From: an uncultured Prevotellaceae bacterium
GTDB taxonomy: Bacteria; Bacteroidota; Bacteroidia; Bacteroidales; Bacteroidaceae
Assembly (NCBI GenBank): GCA_902784565.1
Contig: CACZVE010000003.1
Location: 62,001-126,000, forward strand
Length of the DNA: 64,000 nucleotides
Reading direction: 5' to 3'
The first letter of the stretch is position 1, and each line of letters starts with the position of its first letter. Under the pieces are notes generated by a model, which saw nothing but the letters and a program-made list of their open reading frames with translations, searched no databases and was not told the origin of the DNA. This document shows, one piece after another, positions 50,694-58,935 of this stretch. Both the position numbers and the translations under genes were made by a program.

Positions 50694-50701
50694 CAAAAAT
50701 A
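50694..50701 (-). promoter_or_regulatory. Promoter -7 box for carboxyltransferase gene
   Basis: TATTTTTG on the minus strand, 37 bp before the ATG at 50657. Confidence 0.6.
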
Positions 50702-50755
50702 GATAATTTTTTTCAAATTATCGCCTTAAGTGGCTACTTTTTTTGATATTTTGAC

Positions 50756-50763
50756 TATCTTTG
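50756..50763 (+). promoter_or_regulatory. Promoter -7 box for lipoprotein gene
   Basis: TATCTTTG, 23 bp before the ATG at 50787. Confidence 0.6.
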
Positions 50764-50786
50764 TACCCAAATCACCGAAAAAGCGT

Positions 50787-51530
50787 ATGAAACAGACTCT
50801 GTTTTCAATGATTCTTGTCGCATTGCTGACAACAGCGTGTTCCTCAGGCAACGCCCCGTCGACACCGGAAATAACTGCCTATAATGAGGAGCAGCCACTC
50901 CCTGGCGACTCTACTGTGTACGGACTGGCCTGTGAGGGTTGCACGGACTCCCTACTCGTGTTCCTACCCTTTACCGGCGGTGACCCCGACACCATCGACA
51001 TTCTCAATGCCCGTGTGCAGCGCCGTGTCTTCGGACGCCCCGAGATTGGCGATATGGTGGCTGTCGTCTTGAGTGCCAATAATAAGTCTGAGGCAGATAT
51101 CGTGATCAATATCGACCGTTTGAAAGGCGAGTGGTGCTATATGGTCAAGCCTCATCTGCGTCCCCGTGCAGGAACTTCTGCCGATAGCATCGTGACACTA
51201 CCGCCCGACTTCCCCGACTCCCTGCGAAAGAAATGGTTCCAGCCCCGCGAGTACGGCATAGAGATCCGTCGCGATTATACAGCCCGTCCTATCGGTGTGC
51301 AACGTAACAATGCCGATCGTCAGAACGGTCCTGTGGAATATCCGACATTAAAACGTTACCGTGAGTGGCACATCTACAACGGTCACCTCCTACTTTGTGA
51401 GGCACGTCGTGACACCCTCGGCAACCAACAGATAACGCATACCGACACCGTCGATATTGTCTTCATGCGTCGTGATACGCTGCTGTTGCGTTTCCGCGAC
51501 CACGAACAGGGATACTACCGAAAGAATTAA
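50787..51530 (+). CDS. Lipoprotein of unknown function
   Basis: 247 aa. Signal [18 protein letters not shown] with lipobox TTAC (Cys18). After an acidic linker, [13 protein letters not shown] is followed by short beta strands and many Asp/Arg residues ([62 protein letters not shown]). The overall look is of a small beta-rich periplasmic domain. No family is recognised. The ATG at 50787 follows the promoter at 50756. The stop overlaps the queF stop on the other strand by 4 bp. Confidence 0.7.
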   Translation: MKQTLFSMILVALLTTACSSGNAPSTPEITAYNEEQPLPGDSTVYGLACEGCTDSLLVFLPFTGGDPDTIDILNARVQRRVFGRPEIGDMVAVVLSANNKSEADIVINIDRLKGEWCYMVKPHLRPRAGTSADSIVTLPPDFPDSLRKKWFQPREYGIEIRRDYTARPIGVQRNNADRQNGPVEYPTLKRYREWHIYNGHLLLCEARRDTLGNQQITHTDTVDIVFMRRDTLLLRFRDHEQGYYRKN

Positions 51531-51988
51531 ATAATTGGATGCTCCAACAGGCGCTTCTCGGCCAAGTCAGCATACTTGGTACCGGGACGTCCATAGTTGG
51601 CGTAAGGATAGATGGAGATGCCCCCACGAGGGGTAAACAATCCAACAACCTCGATGTATTTAGGATCCATCAGACGCACGAGGTCTTTCATGATGGTGTT
51701 GACACAATCCTCATGGAAGTCACCGTGGTTACGGAACGAGAACAGGTAGAGTTTCAGGCTTTTCGACTCTACCATCCGCTCACCCGGGATATACAGAATC
51801 TTGATCTCCGCAAAGTCGGGCTGACCCGTGATAGGACAGAGTGACGTGAATTCGGGACAGTTGAACTGTACCCAGTAATCGTTGTCAGGATGCTTGTTAA
51901 CAAATGTCTCCAACACCTCAGGGGCATAGTCCTGACGATATTCGGTCTTCTTACCGAGGGCCTGCAGCCCTTCTTTTTCTCTATTCAT
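51527..51988 (-). CDS. queF: NADPH-dependent 7-cyano-7-deazaguanine reductase
   Basis: 153 aa, type I (short) QueF. Catalytic Cys51 is in [13 protein letters not shown] and the NADPH-binding [21 protein letters not shown] follows at about 88-108. It reduces preQ0 to preQ1 for queuosine in tRNA. It is coupled by ATGA to a queuosine precursor transporter gene, so the cell can take up and reduce a salvaged precursor. Confidence 0.95.
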   Translation of the reverse strand: MNREKEGLQALGKKTEYRQDYAPEVLETFVNKHPDNDYWVQFNCPEFTSLCPITGQPDFAEIKILYIPGERMVESKSLKLYLFSFRNHGDFHEDCVNTIMKDLVRLMDPKYIEVVGLFTPRGGISIYPYANYGRPGTKYADLAEKRLLEHPII

Positions 51989-52704
51989 AGTTTGGTAATC
52001 TTAAAGATATTATAGGTAATGTCACGATCGAACACGTCCTCATTATCGTGAGACTTCGTAAATCTCACCACACGGATGGTAAGGGGCAGTGCCACAATCT
52101 CGTAGAGTGTCTTGAGGGTCACCTGAGTGATGACCAGCGAGGGCATCTCCTCCCAGGGAATCACACCGCCGAGGGCGAGGGGGAAGAAGATGATAGAGTC
52201 CGTCAGTTCCCCGAAGATCGTACTGAGCACGGCACGGGCGGAGAAGTTCTTGGCAAAACCACCCGAGGCAGAAGGTCTGTGCTGCGTGGACAGTTTCATA
52301 CGACTCATCACATAGGCATTCATGAACGAGCCACAGATGAAAGCCAGGAATGAGGCTCCTGCAATACGGGGAGCCAGACCGAATATCTGGTGAAAGCCCT
52401 CGTCTCCTTGCCAGTAGGGAGCACCGGGAATCCAGTCGGCAATGGCACCGAAGATCACAAAGAGGAAGTTCATGGCGAACCCGATCCAGATGAGCAGACG
52501 GGTACGGCCATAGCCCCACACCTCGCACACCACGTCGTTGAGGATATAACTGACAGGGAAGACAATCAGACCTGCCGTCATGTTCGCCGGACCGAAAGAT
52601 ATCTGTTTGGTCTCCAACACATTGGCTGTAATCAGACACACGCAGAACAGGATGCTGTACAACATGAACAGCACGCTGATACGTTGATTCTTATTGGGTT
52701 CCAT
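51985..52704 (-). CDS. yhhQ: Queuosine precursor transporter (YhhQ/VUT family)
   Basis: 239-aa protein with six helices. The conserved [29 protein letters not shown] segment and the late helix pair with [11 protein letters not shown] are the family signature. YhhQ imports preQ0/preQ1. Overlap with queF by 4 bp and 3-bp spacing to the CaCA antiporter gene make it part of a long operon. Confidence 0.92.
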   Translation of the reverse strand: MEPNKNQRISVLFMLYSILFCVCLITANVLETKQISFGPANMTAGLIVFPVSYILNDVVCEVWGYGRTRLLIWIGFAMNFLFVIFGAIADWIPGAPYWQGDEGFHQIFGLAPRIAGASFLAFICGSFMNAYVMSRMKLSTQHRPSASGGFAKNFSARAVLSTIFGELTDSIIFFPLALGGVIPWEEMPSLVITQVTLKTLYEIVALPLTIRVVRFTKSHDNEDVFDRDITYNIFKITKL

Positions 52705-52707
52705 AAC

Positions 52708-53697
52708 TTACAACAAATAAAACAACCAACACATATAGGCCAGGAATCCCAAAATCATCACGATACCCTCACGGCGCGACACGAAATACTTGGTATAGGC
52801 GAAGATCCAGAGGATGCCGATGCTGACAAGCATCATCATCAGGTCGATGATGGTGATACCCATGATACGCATCGGACAGATGACGGCAGTGGCACCTAAC
52901 ACCAGAAAGATATTGAACACATTGGAGCCGATGGCATTACCGATGGCCAGCGAAGCCTTGCCTTTGTAGGCAGCCACCACACTCGTAGCCAGTTCGGGCA
53001 GCGACGTACCTCCTGCCACGATGGTCAGACCGATCACACTCTGACGTACCCCATAACGGTGGGCCACGTACGTGGCGCCATCAACGAAGATCTCACTGCC
53101 ATAGATCAGACAGGCCAGTCCCACAAGCATCCAAAGCGTGTTAATGCCCAACATCTTGTAGTTCACAGGCTTTTTTTCTTTCGATTCTCCCAGATACTCC
53201 TGACGGGGCTTCAGTTCCCCAGACTTACGGGCCAGCGTAAAACTGTAGGTCATAAAGATAATGAAACCGAAGAGCAGCACGATACCGTCACTGCGACTGA
53301 TCTCGTTGCCCCAGAGGTGGGCTGACTGCATATCGTCAAAACAGAGGACGAACAATAACATCGAAGCCGCCACAGCAAAAGGAATCTCCTTCTTCACTGT
53401 CGACGGACTGACCACTAGCGGAGCCACAAGGGCAGAACAGCCCACAATGAGCATTGTATTGAAAATGTTGGAGCCGATGACATTACCCACAGCCAAGTCT
53501 GGCGTCCCCTTCAGGGCCGAGACAAGACTGACGAACAGTTCCGGAGCAGATGTACCTGCTGCCACGATGGTCAGGCCGATGACGATCTCCGGGATGTTCA
53601 CACTGCGGGCCACTGCTGAAGCGCCCTCTATCAGACGGTCTGCGCCCCACAGCACAAGAGCCGCACCGAGTATTATCAATAGTCCGTTCAGAATCAT
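52708..53697 (-). CDS. Calcium/sodium antiporter (CaCA family)
   Basis: 329-aa exchanger with about ten helices in two inverted halves. The alpha repeats GTSAPELFVSLVSAL (first half) and GGTSLPELATSVVAAYKG (second half) carry the ion-binding Glu residues. It is like YrbG of E. coli. It overlaps the hslR gene by ATGA. Confidence 0.93.
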   Translation of the reverse strand: MILNGLLIILGAALVLWGADRLIEGASAVARSVNIPEIVIGLTIVAAGTSAPELFVSLVSALKGTPDLAVGNVIGSNIFNTMLIVGCSALVAPLVVSPSTVKKEIPFAVAASMLLFVLCFDDMQSAHLWGNEISRSDGIVLLFGFIIFMTYSFTLARKSGELKPRQEYLGESKEKKPVNYKMLGINTLWMLVGLACLIYGSEIFVDGATYVAHRYGVRQSVIGLTIVAGGTSLPELATSVVAAYKGKASLAIGNAIGSNVFNIFLVLGATAVICPMRIMGITIIDLMMMLVSIGILWIFAYTKYFVSRREGIVMILGFLAYMCWLFYLL

Positions 53698-54083
53698 AAA
53701 TCCTCTAAATTTAAAAAGTCATCCAATGCACGACGGTCTTTCTTCGTAGGACGTCCCGTACCTCTGGCACGGTCCACGAAACCGCTGATACGGTTCATCT
53801 CTAACAGTTCATATTGGTCAGGGGCAGTGACATTCTCGTAGATCTCAGGAAGTAACTTCGCCCCCACCCGCTGCTCGATGGTCTTCAAGATGCGGAAGGA
53901 ATAGGTGATAGGCGGCTTACGCACATCGACGGTTTCACCCGCCTTGACGGTGCGCGAGGGTTTCACGTTGACGCCCCCAATGGTGACGCGTCCGTTCTTA
54001 CAGGCATCAGCCGCAATGGAACGTGTCTTAAAGATACGTGCCGCCCACAGCCACTTGTCAATCCTCGCTACCTCCTCCATCAC
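53694..54083 (-). CDS. hslR: S4-domain RNA-binding protein (Hsp15-like)
   Basis: 129 aa. The N-terminal S4 domain [34 protein letters not shown] is followed by a charged tail that ends [16 protein letters not shown]. Hsp15 binds free 50S subunits carrying nascent chains and recycles them, which fits its place next to peptidyl-tRNA hydrolase. It overlaps pth by 26 bp. Confidence 0.9.
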   Translation of the reverse strand: MMEEVARIDKWLWAARIFKTRSIAADACKNGRVTIGGVNVKPSRTVKAGETVDVRKPPITYSFRILKTIEQRVGAKLLPEIYENVTAPDQYELLEMNRISGFVDRARGTGRPTKKDRRALDDFLNLEDL

Positions 54084-54678
54084 TATTCTCTTTCTTCTTT
54101 TCCAGTTTCCTCTTCCCTAGTTTATTATACTGGTTCATCGTGATGTCGATACCTGCGAGCACGAAACTCTTGATGATCTCTACGGCGATGTCGATGGAAG
54201 GCTGGAGTTCTTTCAGTTCCTCCTCACCATACTTGCCCAACACCCAGTCCACCTGCATGCCTCGGGGAAAGTCGTTGCCGATACCCATACGCAGACGGGC
54301 ATAGTTCTGTCCGATGAGTTGCTGGATATGACCCAGTCCGTTGTGACCACCGTTGCTACCTCCCGCCTTCAGACGGAATTCCCCCAGAGGCAGTGCCACC
54401 TCGTCGCTGACGACGAGTAGTCGACTCTGGTCGATGTTCTCGTGGTTCAGCCAGTAACGCACGGCATTGCCACTGAGATTCATATAGGTCGAGGGTTTCA
54501 GCAGGATCACCTTACGTCCTTTCAACGTGGTTTCTGCCACAAACCCATAGCGTTTGTCTTCAAAAGAAATATTGGACGCCTTCGCAAAAGCGTCCAATAC
54601 CATAAATCCTGTATTGTGGCGGGTCAGTTCGTACTCGTCGCCGACATTGCCCAAACCTACAATCAAGAACTTGTCCAT
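54058..54678 (-). CDS. pth: Peptidyl-tRNA hydrolase
   Basis: 206 aa. The catalytic His21 is in [14 protein letters not shown], with Asn11 in [19 protein letters not shown], and [25 protein letters not shown]. It frees tRNA from dropped-off peptides. The C-terminus is extended by a charged tail ([16 protein letters not shown]) compared with the usual 190 aa. It follows rplY by 12 bp. Confidence 0.95.
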   Translation of the reverse strand: MDKFLIVGLGNVGDEYELTRHNTGFMVLDAFAKASNISFEDKRYGFVAETTLKGRKVILLKPSTYMNLSGNAVRYWLNHENIDQSRLLVVSDEVALPLGEFRLKAGGSNGGHNGLGHIQQLIGQNYARLRMGIGNDFPRGMQVDWVLGKYGEEELKELQPSIDIAVEIIKSFVLAGIDITMNQYNKLGKRKLEKKKENSDGGGSED

Positions 54679-54690
54679 CAGCAGCCCTGA

Positions 54691-55299
54691 TTAAGCCTGC
54701 TCCTCTGACTCTGCAGCAGCGGCAGCAGAACGAGAAGCACGTGTTGCCTTCACGGAGCATACAACCACCTCAGGAGAGGTAGCAATCTCAAGACCCTCGA
54801 AACTCAGGGCACCCACCTTGATGGCCTTACCCAACTGGAGGTCGGTCACGTCGATATTGAGTATCTCAGGAATCTGCTTGTAGGGAGCCGTCACATTGAT
54901 CTTACGGATGGAGAGATTCAACTTACCACCATCGCGTACACCTTGTGCCAGACCATTCAGTTTCACGGGGATACCAATGGTGATGGGCTTTGTCTCGTTC
55001 ACCTCATAGAAGTCGGCGTGCATCAGCGCGTCGGTAGTGGGATGGAACTGCAATTCCTTGATGACAGCCTTGCGGACGTCACCGTCGATGTCGAGATTCA
55101 CGACATACACATCAGGTGAATACACAGCCTTGCGGAGTTCTGTGAACGGAGCACAGAAGGCGAAAGCCTCGGGCAGACCATTCTCACCCTTCTTCTCACC
55201 ATAGATGTTACAGGGAACCATACCTTCCTTACGGAGTTGCTTTGAAGCCTTCTTTCCAGTGGCGGCGCGCTTCTGGCCTTTTACACTAATTTCTTTCAT
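54691..55299 (-). CDS. rplY: 50S ribosomal protein L25/CTC
   Basis: 202-aa CTC form: an L25 5S-rRNA-binding domain (about 1-95: GKKASKQLRKEGMVPCNIYG, HPTTDALMHADFYEV) and a C-terminal beta domain (about 96-190), then an Ala/Ser/Glu-rich tail. It binds 5S rRNA. First gene of rplY-pth-hslR-CaCA-yhhQ-queF. The mRNA leader is about 85 nt and can form short hairpins (AATTAAG/CTTAATT), so autoregulation by L25 is possible but not shown. Confidence 0.95.
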   Translation of the reverse strand: MKEISVKGQKRAATGKKASKQLRKEGMVPCNIYGEKKGENGLPEAFAFCAPFTELRKAVYSPDVYVVNLDIDGDVRKAVIKELQFHPTTDALMHADFYEVNETKPITIGIPVKLNGLAQGVRDGGKLNLSIRKINVTAPYKQIPEILNIDVTDLQLGKAIKVGALSFEGLEIATSPEVVVCSVKATRASRSAAAAAESEEQA

Positions 55300-55389
55300 A
55301 ATTGTGTTACTCTAAAATTAAGTTGTTAATACATCTGCTTAATTCACCATCACACGAGTTTTTTCGATGTGCTTTCGGAAAAAGCGCTG

Positions 55390-55397
55390 CAAAGGTA
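55390..55397 (-). promoter_or_regulatory. Promoter -7 box for rplY operon
   Basis: TACCTTTG on the minus strand, 90 bp before the rplY ATG. Confidence 0.62.
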
Positions 55398-55407
55398 CAA
55401 CAAAAAA

Positions 55408-55440
55408 GTGAAAAGTGAATAGTGAAAAGTGAAAAAGTTT
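55408..55440. repeat. GTGAAAAGTGAATA repeat
   Basis: Three to four copies of GTGAA(A/T)A between the divergent rplY and nusB promoters. Confidence 0.6.
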
Positions 55441-55469
55441 CTTTTTTAACTATTTTTTCTGTCATTTTC

Positions 55470-55500
55470 TTGCATAATCAAGGAAAAATACCTAATTTTG
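55470..55500 (+). promoter_or_regulatory. Promoter for nusB operon
   Basis: TTG at 55470-55472, 20-bp spacer, TAATTTTG at 55493-55500; nusB starts at 55546. Confidence 0.65.
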
Positions 55501-55545
55501 CATCGTAAATATGAAAGTTAAACCCCAAAAAAGACATCAAGTGAG

Positions 55546-56577
55546 ATGATTAACAGAGAAATTATCCGTACTAAGATTGTTCAGTTAACCTATGCGTACT
55601 ATCAAAACGGTAACAAGAACATCGATTCGGCAGAGAAGGAGTTATTCTTCAGTCTGTCAAAGGCCTATGACCTTTACAATTACCTGTTGGCCCTCATCGT
55701 GGCAGTCACAAAAGAGGCCCGCCGCCGTAACGAGGTGCTCACAGCCCGTGCCCAGAGAGAAGGCACAGAACCACCCTCACAGAAGTTCACACTCAACCGT
55801 TTTGCCCTGCAACTGGAAGAGAATAAATCGCTCAACGAGTTTATCGGCACTTTGAAGCACACCTGGGAAGACGACCAGGAGTTTGTGGGAAAACTCTACG
55901 AACTCATCGAGAATAGTGAGACCTACAAAGAATACATGGTCAGCCAGGAGGACAACTATGATACCGACCGTGAGTTGTGGCGTAAGATCTACCGTACGCT
56001 CATCCAGACCAACACGGACCTGGACGCCATCCTCGAAGAGATCAGCCTCTACTGGAATGACGACAAGGAGATTGTAGACACCTTCGTGCTGAAGACCATC
56101 AAACGCTTCAACGAACAGAACGGCACAAAACAGGAACTGTTGCCTGAGTGGGACAGTGATGAGGAACAGGACTTCGCCCGCAAACTGTTCCGTTCGGCCA
56201 TTCTCAATGCCGACGAGTACCAGCGTTATATGAGCGAGGCCTCACGCAACTGGGATTTCTCCCGTCTCGCCTACATGGATGTGGTCATCATGCAGATTGC
56301 CATCGCCGAGATGGTGACCTTCCCCAACATCCCCATTAGTGTAACCATCAACGAGTTCGTCGACCTCGCCAAACTTTACTCCACCCATAAGAGTGGCGGT
56401 TATATCAACGGCATGCTCGACGCCATCGCCCGTCACCTGATCGATACTGGCAGACTGGCGAAATACATCGAGCCGAAGCCCGAGAAGCCCGCCAAGGCGC
56501 CGAAGGCTCCGAAGGTGATGAAAGCCGTGAAGGTGAAGCCTTCAGGCAGAAAGCGCATTATCAGAAAGAGTGAATAG
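55546..56577 (+). CDS. nusB: Transcription antitermination protein NusB
   Basis: 343 aa, longer than the usual 140-aa NusB; the Bacteroidota form has an N-terminal extension. The NusB fold is in the second half (about 195-300): DFARKLFRSAILNADEY, WDFSRLAYMDVVIMQIAIAEMVTFPNIPISVTINEFVDLAKLYS, GYINGMLDAIAR. The tail is Lys/Pro-rich (PEKPAKAPKAPKVMKAV) and likely binds RNA. NusB with S10 binds boxA for rRNA antitermination. The last residues SE and stop TAG come from the AGTGAATAG repeat. Confidence 0.9.
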   Translation: MINREIIRTKIVQLTYAYYQNGNKNIDSAEKELFFSLSKAYDLYNYLLALIVAVTKEARRRNEVLTARAQREGTEPPSQKFTLNRFALQLEENKSLNEFIGTLKHTWEDDQEFVGKLYELIENSETYKEYMVSQEDNYDTDRELWRKIYRTLIQTNTDLDAILEEISLYWNDDKEIVDTFVLKTIKRFNEQNGTKQELLPEWDSDEEQDFARKLFRSAILNADEYQRYMSEASRNWDFSRLAYMDVVIMQIAIAEMVTFPNIPISVTINEFVDLAKLYSTHKSGGYINGMLDAIARHLIDTGRLAKYIEPKPEKPAKAPKAPKVMKAVKVKPSGRKRIIRKSE

Positions 56578-56597
56578 TGAAGAGTGAATAGTGAGTA
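56568..56597. repeat. GTGAATAGTGAAGA repeat at nusB stop
   Basis: Four copies of AGTGAATAGTGA-like sequence that contain the nusB stop codon and fill the gap to yajC. Confidence 0.6.
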
Positions 56598-56612
56598 ATA
56601 ATATTATAGGAT

Positions 56613-56933
56613 ATGACAAACATTGTATTAGTTGCTCAGGCAGCAGGACAAGGAAGCGGTATGAGTATGATCATCATGATGGTGGCCATCTTCGCCATCA
56701 TGTGGTTTTTCATGATTAAGCCGCAGCAGAAGAAACAGAAAGAGATCCAGAAGTTCCAGAACGAACTGACGGAAGGCACTGAGGTCGTCACTGGTGGCGG
56801 CATCCACGGTGTTGTCAAGAGCATCGACCTGGCCAAGAACACTGTCGACATTAAGATTGCACGCGACGTGGTTGTCACCGTGGAAAAGACCTCTGTCTAT
56901 AAGGACATGAGTAGTACACCTATTCAGAAGTAA
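56613..56933 (+). CDS. yajC: Sec translocon accessory protein YajC
   Basis: 106 aa: one membrane helix (about 17-36, SMIIMMVAIFAIMWFFMI), then the conserved KPQQKKQKEIQKFQNELTEGTEVVTGGGIHGVV. It associates with SecDF-SecYEG. Second gene of the nusB operon, 35 bp after nusB. Confidence 0.93.
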   Translation: MTNIVLVAQAAGQGSGMSMIIMMVAIFAIMWFFMIKPQQKKQKEIQKFQNELTEGTEVVTGGGIHGVVKSIDLAKNTVDIKIARDVVVTVEKTSVYKDMSSTPIQK

Positions 56934-56948
56934 TAGAATTCTGGCGGT

Positions 56949-57932
56949 ATGCACGACGTATGGAGGGTAGTCAGGGATTTCCTGTTCAGTAAAGCAAACA
57001 GGGAATTTCTGCTTTTTTTGTTTTTTCTCGCGCTCTCAGGCGTGTTCTGGCTCTTCATGACCCTCAACGAGACCTACGAGCGTGAGTTCAGCATCCCCGT
57101 CACCATTGTCAATGTGCCTAAGAATGTCGTGCTCACCTCTGAGGAGACAGACACCGTGCGTATGACTATCCGCGACAAGGGCACCACCCTGGTCACCTAT
57201 ATGTATGGCGATGTTCTGAAGAACATCCGGGTGAATTTCTCTTCTTACGCCCACAACAACGGCACTGGCAGCATCTCTGCCGGCGAACTGCAGAAGATGG
57301 CCTACCAACAACTTGCCAGCGGCTCACGTATCACCGCCATCAAACCCGACAAACTGGAGTACTTCTTCAACTACGGTGCCAAGAAACGCGTCCCCGTCAG
57401 GTGGAGTGGTCGTGTCATCCCCGAAGAGCTCTATTTCATCTCTCGCGTCCAATATTGGCCCGATAGTGTCGATGTGTATGCCTCCACGGAGAAACTCGAC
57501 AGCATCAATATCATCTATACCGAGCCATTGAACTACGCCAACTTCCGTGACACGCTGTTGGTCAATGTCCATCTGGCCAGGAACAAGGGTGTGAAGACCG
57601 TACCCGACAGGGTGAAGGTGGGCTTCTTCACAGACGTGCTCACCGACGAGAGCATCGAGGGTGTACCCATTCAGGGTATCAACCTGCCACCGGGCAAAGT
57701 GCTCCGCACCTTCCCCTCCAGGGTCACCGTCCATTTCGTCACCGGTGTCAGCCTGTATCGGAATCTGAAGCCCGACGACTTCACCGTCATCGCCGACTAT
57801 AAGGAGATGAAGGCCAATCCCTCGGAGAAGTGCCGTATCTACCTAAAGAAGGCACCTCCGGGCATCTCCCGTGCCCACCTGAGTACCGATGCGGTAGACT
57901 ATCTCATCGAAGAAGACCAGTCCGGACTATGA
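56949..57932 (+). CDS. YbbR-domain membrane protein
   Basis: 327 aa with one N-terminal membrane helix (about 22-42) and extracytoplasmic YbbR repeats (about 45-110 and 210-300; ITIVNVPKNVV..., VTVHFVTGVSLYRNLKPDDFTVIADY). In Firmicutes YbbR proteins regulate the c-di-AMP cyclase CdaA; no cyclase gene is present here. It lies between yajC and coaE, with an ATGA overlap to coaE. Confidence 0.85.
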   Translation: MHDVWRVVRDFLFSKANREFLLFLFFLALSGVFWLFMTLNETYEREFSIPVTIVNVPKNVVLTSEETDTVRMTIRDKGTTLVTYMYGDVLKNIRVNFSSYAHNNGTGSISAGELQKMAYQQLASGSRITAIKPDKLEYFFNYGAKKRVPVRWSGRVIPEELYFISRVQYWPDSVDVYASTEKLDSINIIYTEPLNYANFRDTLLVNVHLARNKGVKTVPDRVKVGFFTDVLTDESIEGVPIQGINLPPGKVLRTFPSRVTVHFVTGVSLYRNLKPDDFTVIADYKEMKANPSEKCRIYLKKAPPGISRAHLSTDAVDYLIEEDQSGL

Positions 57933-58906
57933 AGATCGGCATCACAGGCGGTATCGGTAGTGGAAAGAGTTTTGTCTGCAAACGGTTAGAGGCTCGGGGT
58001 ATCCGTGTCTACGACTGCGACAGTGCCGCCAAACGTCTCATCCGCACCTCGGCCGAACTCCAGCAACAGTTGAAGGCGCTGGTAGGTTCGCTCGAAAAGG
58101 CCGACCTCGCCAAGTTCCTGTTGGAGTCCGAGCAGAATGCCAAAGCCATCGATGCCATTGTGCACCCCGCCGTGTTTCGCGACTTCGAAGAGAGTGGTCT
58201 GCAATGGATGGAGAGTGCCATCCTCTACGAGTCGGGTGCCATCCGCCTGGTCAACAAGGCCATTGTCGTCACCGCTCCTGAAGAGGTACGTATCCAACGA
58301 GTCATGCAGCGCGACGGCATCTCACGGGAAAAAGTGCTCGAATGGATGAGCCGTCAACTGCCGCAGGACGAGGTACGTCGCCGTGCCGACTTCGAGATCG
58401 TCAACGACGGCACCACAGATATAGACAAACAAATAGAAATAATATATAAAGAAATAATAAATAATAAACAGAAGCAAATGAAAGAAACCATTTTAGCCGT
58501 TGCCGGTAAGCCCGGTCTTTACAGACTCATCACAAGAGGAAAGAACAACCTGATTGTCGAGACCCTCGACGCCACGCATCGCCGTATGCCCGTCTTTGCC
58601 ACCGACAGCATCACCTCCTTAGGCGACATCGCCATGTTTACCGATTCCGACGATGTCCCTCTGATGGATGTCCTCGAGAAGATGAAAGCCCTCGAAACAG
58701 GCAAGAAGTGCAGTCTTAACGAGAAGAAAGCCTCCGGCCAGGAGTTACAGGACTATTTCACCAAGGTGTTGCCCGAATGGGATCGTGACCGTGTACAGAA
58801 CAGCCACATCAAGAAACTCATCACCTGGTACAACATCCTCATCGATAACGGCATCACCGATTTCAAGGATGCTGAGGAGAGTAACAAAGAAGAGGCTTCG
58901 GAATAA
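57929..58906 (+). CDS. coaE: Dephospho-CoA kinase fused to DUF5606 domain
   Basis: 325 aa. Residues 1-175 are CoaE: P-loop GGIGSGKS (8-15), VYDCDSAAKRLI, IVHPAVFRDF, and VVTAPEEVRIQRVMQRDGIS (lid); this catalyses the last step of CoA synthesis. Residues 184-325 match DUF5606 (KETILAVAGKPGLYRLITRGKNNLIVETLD, PVFATDSITSLGDIAMF), normally a separate small protein. The join (about 165-183) is encoded by A/T-rich DNA with TAA triplets in the other frames, like an old intergenic gap. An ATG at 58478 could also start DUF5606 alone. The start overlaps the ybbR stop (ATGA). Confidence 0.85.
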   Translation: MKIGITGGIGSGKSFVCKRLEARGIRVYDCDSAAKRLIRTSAELQQQLKALVGSLEKADLAKFLLESEQNAKAIDAIVHPAVFRDFEESGLQWMESAILYESGAIRLVNKAIVVTAPEEVRIQRVMQRDGISREKVLEWMSRQLPQDEVRRRADFEIVNDGTTDIDKQIEIIYKEIINNKQKQMKETILAVAGKPGLYRLITRGKNNLIVETLDATHRRMPVFATDSITSLGDIAMFTDSDDVPLMDVLEKMKALETGKKCSLNEKKASGQELQDYFTKVLPEWDRDRVQNSHIKKLITWYNILIDNGITDFKDAEESNKEEASE

Positions 58907-58925
58907 CCGAAGCCTCTTCTTTTTT
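58889..58925 (+). terminator. Intrinsic terminator of nusB-coaE operon
   Basis: Perfect 13-bp stem GAAGAGGCTTCGG / CCGAAGCCTCTTC with an AATAA loop that contains the stop codon, then a T run. Confidence 0.88.
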
Positions 58926-58935
58926 CTGGCGTTGC

